Of a stretch of 64,000 bases of DNA, positions 59,686-64,000 are shown one piece after another. The notes below the pieces were generated by a model that saw only the letters and a program-made list of their open reading frames with translations, searched no databases and was not told the origin of the DNA. Each line of letters begins with the position of its first letter. Positions within the stretch are counted from its first letter, which is position 1. This DNA is from Mycobacterium colombiense CECT 3035 (lineage in GTDB: Bacteria > Actinomycetota > Actinomycetes > Mycobacteriales > Mycobacteriaceae): positions 3,844,001 through 3,908,000 of the forward strand of contig NZ_CP020821.1 of NCBI RefSeq assembly GCF_002105755.1. Direction: 5' to 3'. The translations under genes and the position numbers were made by a program.

Positions 59686-60626
59686 CCCAACGACCCCCGC
59701 TCGTCGGGCTTTCCGTCTCGCAGCTGCGCTAACCAGCGCGCGCCCTCGTCGGCCGACGGCGGCAACGCCCCCGCGGGTGAGCCGGTGGGCCAGGATCCCA
59801 GGTATCGCACATCAGCACAACGACGGTGCAGCGCTTTGAGTGCCTCGGCGACGGCATCGTCGTCGATGTGGCCCACGCAGTCGGCGAAAAACCGATAGGT
59901 GCCGAGTCCGGTTCGGGTGGGCCGCGATTCGATGCGGGTCAGGTCGATGCCCCGGATGGCGAATTCGGCGAGCGCGGCCAGCAGCGCCCCGGGCGCGTTG
60001 TCGATGCGCAACACGACCGAGGTGCGGTCGGCTCCGGTGCGGGCCGGCGGGGGCCCCGGCCGGCCGACGAGAAGGAAGCGGGTGCGGGCGTTGGACTCGT
60101 CGACGACGCCGTCGGCCAGGGTGGCCAGCCCCCAGCGGGTGACGGCCAGCGGCGAGGTTACCGCGGCGTCGGCATGTCCCTCGGCCACCTGCTGGGCGGC
60201 GTCGGCGTTGGAGTACGCGGGCCGCAGCTTGGCGTCGGCCAGATTGGCGGCCACCCACTGTCGCACCTGGGCCGCCGCCACGCCGAAGGCCGCCAGCGTC
60301 CGCACGTCCGCCGCGCTGCGGCCCGGTTTGACGGCGATGCTGAACGCGACGTCCAAAGTGGTTTCGGCGAACACCTGCAGCGGTGAGCCGATGGCCAGGC
60401 TGTCCAGGGTGGGCGTCACCGATCCGTCGATCGAATTCTCGATCGGGACGCAGGCGTACTCGGCGGTGCCGTCGCGCACGGCGTCCAGCGCGGCGGAGGT
60501 GCTGTCGACGGGCGAGGGATCCACTCCCCCGGCCGCCTGCCCAGGTACCAGACCGGCGGCGGTGATCTGCCGCAAGGCCGCCTCGGTGAACGTCCCCTCC
60601 GGACCGAGGTAAGCGATGCGGGCCAC
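59682..60626 (-). CDS. pheA: Prephenate dehydratase PheA
   Basis: 314 residues (321 in M. tuberculosis) from GTG 60626 (MARIAYLGPEGTFTEAAL). The dehydratase domain spans 1-190: GPEGTF, PIENSIDGSV near 80, and the catalytic NARTRFLLVG near 178 (TRF motif). A C-terminal ACT domain at about 205-285 has GALLAALAEFAIRGIDLTRIESRPTRTGLGTYRFFAD, including the ESRP phenylalanine-binding motif. It converts prephenate to phenylpyruvate for phenylalanine and is inhibited by Phe through the ACT domain. It overlaps the start of the phosphatase gene downstream. Confidence 0.97.
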   Translation of the reverse strand: MARIAYLGPEGTFTEAALRQITAAGLVPGQAAGGVDPSPVDSTSAALDAVRDGTAEYACVPIENSIDGSVTPTLDSLAIGSPLQVFAETTLDVAFSIAVKPGRSAADVRTLAAFGVAAAQVRQWVAANLADAKLRPAYSNADAAQQVAEGHADAAVTSPLAVTRWGLATLADGVVDESNARTRFLLVGRPGPPPARTGADRTSVVLRIDNAPGALLAALAEFAIRGIDLTRIESRPTRTGLGTYRFFADCVGHIDDDAVAEALKALHRRCADVRYLGSWPTGSPAGALPPSADEGARWLAQLRDGKPDERGSLG

Positions 60627-60683
60627 GTCCCAACCCTAGCGGCGCGCAGGCCACAAGACCCTTGCGACGCCACCGCGGGTAAG

Positions 60684-60702
60684 TTAACTTAGGCTTACCT
60701 AA
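60684..60702 (+). promoter_or_regulatory. IdeR iron box upstream of the Rv3839 homologue
   Basis: TTAACTTAGGCTTACCTAA matches the 19-bp mycobacterial IdeR consensus TTAGGTTAGGCTAACCTAA at 16 of 19 positions. It ends seven bases before the start codon at 60710, so a bound IdeR would block transcription or translation initiation. Rv3839 is known as IdeR-repressed in M. tuberculosis. It could also touch the divergent pheA, which starts 58 bases away. Confidence 0.9.
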
Positions 60703-60709
60703 TCGAAGG

Positions 60710-61510
60710 ATGAGAATGGTGTTACCGCTGAGTTGCCCCGCCCCGACCACCGCCGAACGGATACGCAGCGCCTGCGTCCGCGCCGGCGGCGCGCTGCTGG
60801 CCATCGAGCATGACGACCCCGTCCCCACCCCCCTGCACCACCTGATGGACGACGGATCCGTCGCCCTGGCGGTCCCCGTCGAAAGGGCAGGCGGGCTCGC
60901 GCGCCCCATCTCGGGGTCTCAGGCGCTGCTGGAGCTGACCGACTACGCGCCGCTTCCGCTGCGCGAACCGGTCCGCTCGCTGGTCTGGGTGCGCGGGCAC
61001 CTCCAACAGGTGCCGCCGAGCGAGACCCTCGACACGCTCGACCTGATCGCCGCCGAGTGCCCGAATCCGGCGCTGCTGGGCGTCGACACCCCGCGCTGCG
61101 CGCCCACCGACGGCGAGGAACCGCGCTACACGCTGCTGCGGCTGGAGATCGCCTCGGTGGTGGTCACCGACGCCACCGGCGCGGAGCCGGTCAGCGTCGG
61201 CGACCTGCTGGAGGCGCGGCCCGATCCGTTCTGCGCGCTCGAGTCGAGCCTGCTGTGGCACCTGGACACCGCCCACAGCGATGTGCTGGCGCGGCTGGTG
61301 TCCAGGCTTCCCGCCCCCCTGCGGCGCGGCCACGTGCGGCCGCTGGGCCTGGACCGCTACGGCGTCCGGTTCCGCGTCGAGAGCGACGACCGCGATCACG
61401 ACGTCCGGCTGCCCTTCCACAGACCGGTCGACGACATGACCGGCCTGAGCCAGGCCATCCGGGTGCTGATGGGCTGCCCCTTCATCAACGGGCTGCGGGC
61501 GCGCGGGTAG
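60710..61510 (+). CDS. DUF2470 protein, iron-regulated (Rv3839 homologue)
   Basis: 266 residues (258 in Rv3839) from ATG 60710, or ATG 60716 (MVLPLSCPAPTTAERIR). The body resembles the split-barrel pyridoxamine oxidase-like fold (LLAIEHDDPVPTPLHHLMDDGSVALAV, LREPVRSLVWVRGHLQ), and the C-terminal 75 residues match DUF2470 (DVLARLVSRLPAPLRRGHVRPLGLDRYGVRFRVE, DVRLPFHRPVDDMTGLSQAI). Related proteins bind haem or flavin, and a link to haem or iron metabolism is plausible, but activity is unproven. The IdeR box just upstream indicates expression when iron is scarce. The partner in M. tuberculosis, bfrB, is not found nearby. Confidence 0.9.
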   Translation: MRMVLPLSCPAPTTAERIRSACVRAGGALLAIEHDDPVPTPLHHLMDDGSVALAVPVERAGGLARPISGSQALLELTDYAPLPLREPVRSLVWVRGHLQQVPPSETLDTLDLIAAECPNPALLGVDTPRCAPTDGEEPRYTLLRLEIASVVVTDATGAEPVSVGDLLEARPDPFCALESSLLWHLDTAHSDVLARLVSRLPAPLRRGHVRPLGLDRYGVRFRVESDDRDHDVRLPFHRPVDDMTGLSQAIRVLMGCPFINGLRARG

Positions 61511-61563
61511 CCCCGGGGCGATGCGGCCCGCATAGTGGGGTGCCGGGCACGTACGTTAACGAG

Positions 61564-62757
61564 GTGAACGGCGACCGCTCACCGCAACGCCGGCGGCCCC
61601 CCGCGGGGAACCCGCCCGCGCAGCCGCGTCCCGAGCCGCCGCAGGTGATCCGCCGCCCGGCCGGCCCGCCGGTGTCACCGACCGCGGAGACCCAGCCGCT
61701 GCACCAACCACCCTCACCACCCGCCGCCGCGCCGGCGGCCCGGGTTCCGCCGCCCCGACCGCAGGCGCCCCGCGCGCCGCGGCGGCGGCGCCGGTTCCGC
61801 TGGGTCCGCGCGGTGGTGTCGGTCCTGCTGGTCGGCCTGCTGCTGATCGGCGCGGGCGTCGTCGCGGGGGCGATCTGGTTCGACCACAGACTGCACCGCG
61901 AGCACGCGCTCGCCGACTACCAAGACCGCCCCTCGGCAGGCCGGGGCGCCAACTGGCTGATCGTCGGGTCGGACAGCCGCCAGGCGCTCAGCGCCGAGCA
62001 GCAGCAGGATCTGGCCACCGGCGGCGACATCGGTAACGGCCGTACCGACACGATCCTGCTGGTCCACGTGCCGGGCGTCGGGGCGGGTGTGCCGACCACC
62101 ATGGTGTCGATTCCGCGCGATTCCTATGTGCCGATCCCGGGTCATGGCAAGGACAAGATCAATGCCGCGTTCGCGATTGGCGGCGCGCAATTGCTGGTCC
62201 AGACGGTGGAGCAGGCCACCGGGTTGCGCCTCGACCATTACGCCGAGATCGGGTTCGGCGGGTTCGCCGCGCTCGTGGACGCGCTCGGCGGCGTGACGGT
62301 GTGCCCGAAGACGGCCTTCAACGATCCGCTGGCCGGCATCGAGCTGCCGGCGGGCTGCCAGACCCTCAACGGCCGCAACGCGCTCGGCTACGTCAGGTCG
62401 CGCGACACCCCGCGGGCGGACCTGGACCGGATGGTCAATCAACGGCAGTTCGTGGCGGCGCTGCTGCATCGGGTCGCCAGTCCCGCGGTCTGGCTCAACC
62501 CGTGGCGCTGGTTTTCGGTGCCCCGCGCGGCCGCCGACGCCCTGACCGTCGACCGGAATGACCACGTCTGGGATCTGGCCCGGCTCGGCTGGGCACTACA
62601 CGGGTCGACCACCACCATGACCGTCCCGATCGGCCAGTTCACCGACGGTGACGCCGGGTCGGTGGTGGTGTGGAACCACGACGAGGCCGCGCGGTTGTTC
62701 CAGTCGTTGGCGTCCGATGCGCCCCTGCCCCCGGCCACATCGGACGAACAGCAATAG
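61564..62757 (+). CDS. LytR-CpsA-Psr (LCP) family ligase, full length
   Basis: 397 residues from GTG 61564 (MNGDRSPQRRRPPAGNPP); GTG 61540 would add eight residues. A Pro/Arg-rich cytoplasmic N-terminus (1-80) leads to one membrane helix (AVVSVLLVGLLLIGAGVVAGAIW, about 83-105). The LCP domain (about 135-330) has NWLIVGSDSR, RTDTILLVHV, MVSIPRDSYVPIPGHGKDKINAAF, VDALGGVTVCP and LGYVRSRDTPRADLDRMVNQRQFV, with the conserved Arg and Asp residues. LCP enzymes attach arabinogalactan to peptidoglycan from the lipid-linked precursor. The M. tuberculosis counterpart Rv3840 is short (about 137 aa), so this appears to be the intact ancestral form. Confidence 0.9.
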   Translation: MNGDRSPQRRRPPAGNPPAQPRPEPPQVIRRPAGPPVSPTAETQPLHQPPSPPAAAPAARVPPPRPQAPRAPRRRRRFRWVRAVVSVLLVGLLLIGAGVVAGAIWFDHRLHREHALADYQDRPSAGRGANWLIVGSDSRQALSAEQQQDLATGGDIGNGRTDTILLVHVPGVGAGVPTTMVSIPRDSYVPIPGHGKDKINAAFAIGGAQLLVQTVEQATGLRLDHYAEIGFGGFAALVDALGGVTVCPKTAFNDPLAGIELPAGCQTLNGRNALGYVRSRDTPRADLDRMVNQRQFVAALLHRVASPAVWLNPWRWFSVPRAAADALTVDRNDHVWDLARLGWALHGSTTTMTVPIGQFTDGDAGSVVVWNHDEAARLFQSLASDAPLPPATSDEQQ

Positions 62758-62765
62758 CGGTTGGC

Positions 62766-63590
62766 CTATCCGCTGCCCTCACCATCGCGGTTGCCCTGCA
62801 GCCAGGCCTTGGTGCGGCCCGGGTGGTGCGTGGCGAGCCAGGCCACCCCGACGTCGCGGCAGAAATCGATGTCGTCGTAGTCGTCGACGTTCCAGCAGTA
62901 CACCGCCCTGCCCTGGGCGATGGCGCGGTCGGCGAGTTGGGGGTAGTCCTTCAGCGTCGCCAGCGAGGGCCCGACGGCGGTGGCGCCGATGGCCGTCGGC
63001 GCGCCGCTGGTCAGATAGCGGGCGGTCTTGCCGAGCAGCACCGTAGGCAGCAGCGGGGCGGCCCGCCGGATCCGCCAGACCGCGGACGCCGAGAACGACA
63101 TCACCACCGCGCGCGACCGGTCCGCCGAGGCGGGCGCGGCGATGCCGAACCGATGCAGCGCCGCGAGCAGCTTGGTTTCCACCAGCGAGCCGTACCGGAC
63201 CGGGTGCTTGGTTTCGATGAACAGCTTCACCGGCCGATGCCAATCCAGCACCAGCGACACCAGCGCGTCCAGCGTCAGCAGACTGGTGTCGCCGTGGGCG
63301 CCGTCTTCCCGCCAGCTGCCGTGCCACGCTCCGTACTCGAGCTCGCGCAATTCGGCGAGGGTCATCGTGCTGACCAAGCCGGCCCCGGTCGAGGTCCGGT
63401 CCAGCCGGCGGTCGTGCACGCACACCAGATGGCCGTCGCGGGTCAGGCGCACGTCGCATTCCACGCCGTCGGCGCCTTCTTTCAGCGCAAGGTCGTAGGC
63501 GGCCAGCGTGTGCTCGGGCCGCGCGGCCGACGCGCCGCGATGGGCGACGACATAGGGATGCCCGGCGAGCACCTCGTCGGCCCACGTCAT
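62766..63590 (-). CDS. glpQ1: Glycerophosphodiester phosphodiesterase GlpQ1
   Basis: 274 residues, as in Rv3842c. GDPD fold: VAHRGASAARPEHTLAAY near residue 14-31 (catalytic His and the Arg-Gly), GADGVECDVRLTRDGHLVCVHDRRLDRTS near 40-66 (metal-binding Glu and Asp, second catalytic His), and KHPVRYGSLVETKL near 128. The C-terminal WNVDDYDDIDFCRDVGVAWLATHHPG completes the barrel. It cleaves glycerophosphodiesters to glycerol-3-phosphate and an alcohol. It converges on the LCP gene with eight bases between stops. bfrB, which lies between these genes in M. tuberculosis, is absent. Confidence 0.96.
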   Translation of the reverse strand: MTWADEVLAGHPYVVAHRGASAARPEHTLAAYDLALKEGADGVECDVRLTRDGHLVCVHDRRLDRTSTGAGLVSTMTLAELRELEYGAWHGSWREDGAHGDTSLLTLDALVSLVLDWHRPVKLFIETKHPVRYGSLVETKLLAALHRFGIAAPASADRSRAVVMSFSASAVWRIRRAAPLLPTVLLGKTARYLTSGAPTAIGATAVGPSLATLKDYPQLADRAIAQGRAVYCWNVDDYDDIDFCRDVGVAWLATHHPGRTKAWLQGNRDGEGSG

Positions 63591-63594
63591 ACCC

Positions 63595-64000
63595 CTATGC
63601 TGCCGGTTCCTGCCCCTTCAACTCAACTGGGGCGGCGGAAGCCCGCGCCGGGGTGCCGTCGGCGGGAACCGCGACCCAGCGATGCGCGGGCCGGGCGACG
63701 GGTTTGCGCTGGAATCCCTCGAACACGCGGGTGGCGGCGGCCAGCGTGGCGGCCGCGAGCAGATACGCGAAGACCATCAGCACGGTGTTGTTGGCGATGC
63801 CCTGGGCGTCGGTGGCGAAGCTGGTCGCGATGGCCGCGATGGACACCGCGTAGCTGCACACCCACGCCCCCCACCACTGCAGGATCGCGCCTCGCAGCCG
63901 GGCGTAGTGCTCTTCGAGCAGCGCCAGCTCGATCACGTACACCGGGGCCCAGAGCAGGTTGGCCAGCGGCACGACGCAGCCGGCCCAGAGCGCCCGCGCG
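63595..64000 (-). CDS. DUF4328-type membrane protein (Rv3843c homologue), partial
   Basis: The C-terminal 135 or so residues of a minus-strand gene whose start lies beyond the window; an in-frame GTG at 63972 is internal, since the frame stays open upstream (RALWAGCVVPLANLLW). At least three membrane segments remain: WAGCVVPLANLLWAPVYVIEL, WWGAWVCSYAVSIAAIATSF and NNTVLMVFAYLLAAATLAA. The WxxPxxNLxxP-like opening fits DUF4328. The tail (KPVARPAHRWVAVPADGTPARAS) is polar. Function unknown. The stop (63595-63597) is four bases before the glpQ1 start, so the two are probably cotranscribed. Confidence 0.82.
   Translation of the reverse strand, partial: ARALWAGCVVPLANLLWAPVYVIELALLEEHYARLRGAILQWWGAWVCSYAVSIAAIATSFATDAQGIANNTVLMVFAYLLAAATLAAATRVFEGFQRKPVARPAHRWVAVPADGTPARASAAPVELKGQEPAA

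Overview
The window is a high-GC (about two-thirds G+C) stretch of a mycobacterial chromosome. Gene content and order follow the M. tuberculosis region Rv3793-Rv3843c (Rv numbers are from memory and used only as landmarks). The embR gene sits between embC and embA, an arrangement known from the Mycobacterium avium complex (MAC). PE_PGRS62, pks2, fadD23, bfrB and the local insertion sequences of M. tuberculosis are absent. A slow-growing, MAC-like species is the best guess. I saw no rRNA, tRNA, CRISPR array, prophage or insertion sequence.

Layout. 1-10222: arabinosyltransferases. The end of embC is followed by a hairpin, a small secreted-protein gene, a TIGR03083-type gene, embR (minus), then embA-embB. 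10397-15053: accessory genes, namely a secreted protein, a GarA-like FHA protein, fadE35 (frameshifted), an AraC regulator and a methyltransferase. 15059-23914 (minus): the mycolate condensation operon fadD32-pks13-accD4. 24239-27477 (minus): Rv3802c-type lipase, fbpD (MPT51) and fbpA (antigen 85A). 27869-34439 (minus): the arabinogalactan operon glf, glfT2, PAP2 phosphatase, ubiA (DPPR synthase) and aftB. 34693-37520: erp (frameshifted) and a peptidoglycan amidase-like protein. 37548-40726 (minus): a HAD phosphatase and three tandem acyltransferases. 40878-42757: a metallo-beta-lactamase/Rieske fusion and its small partner. 42754-51143: papA2, gap, chp1, mmpL8 and papA1 homologues, the acylation and export part of the sulfolipid locus without its polyketide synthase. 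51368-56857: an FAD oxidoreductase, a TetR regulator with two matching operator-like palindromes, a DUF2834-type membrane protein, a methyltransferase, an AraC regulator and serS. 56968-64000: Rv3835-Rv3843c-type genes, including pheA, an iron-box-controlled Rv3839, a full-length LCP ligase, glpQ1 and a partial membrane protein.

The genes work together on the cell envelope. UbiA and the PAP2 phosphatase make the decaprenyl-phosphate arabinose precursor. Glf and GlfT2 make the galactan. EmbA, EmbB, EmbC and AftB add arabinose. FadD32, Pks13 and AccD4 make mycolic acids, and FbpA (probably with FbpD) deals with their transfer. The LCP protein may attach arabinogalactan to peptidoglycan. The PapA/MmpL8/Chp1 set probably acylates and exports a trehalose glycolipid whose lipid synthase is not in this window.

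Caution on quality: six places show the same defect, a coding frame that is restored by adding one G or C at a short G/C run (near 7038, 11811, 35001, 38643, 58295 and 59485). Conserved genes such as erp, fadE35 and the Rv3837c homologue are affected. The pattern looks more like homopolymer under-calling in the assembly than real gene decay.
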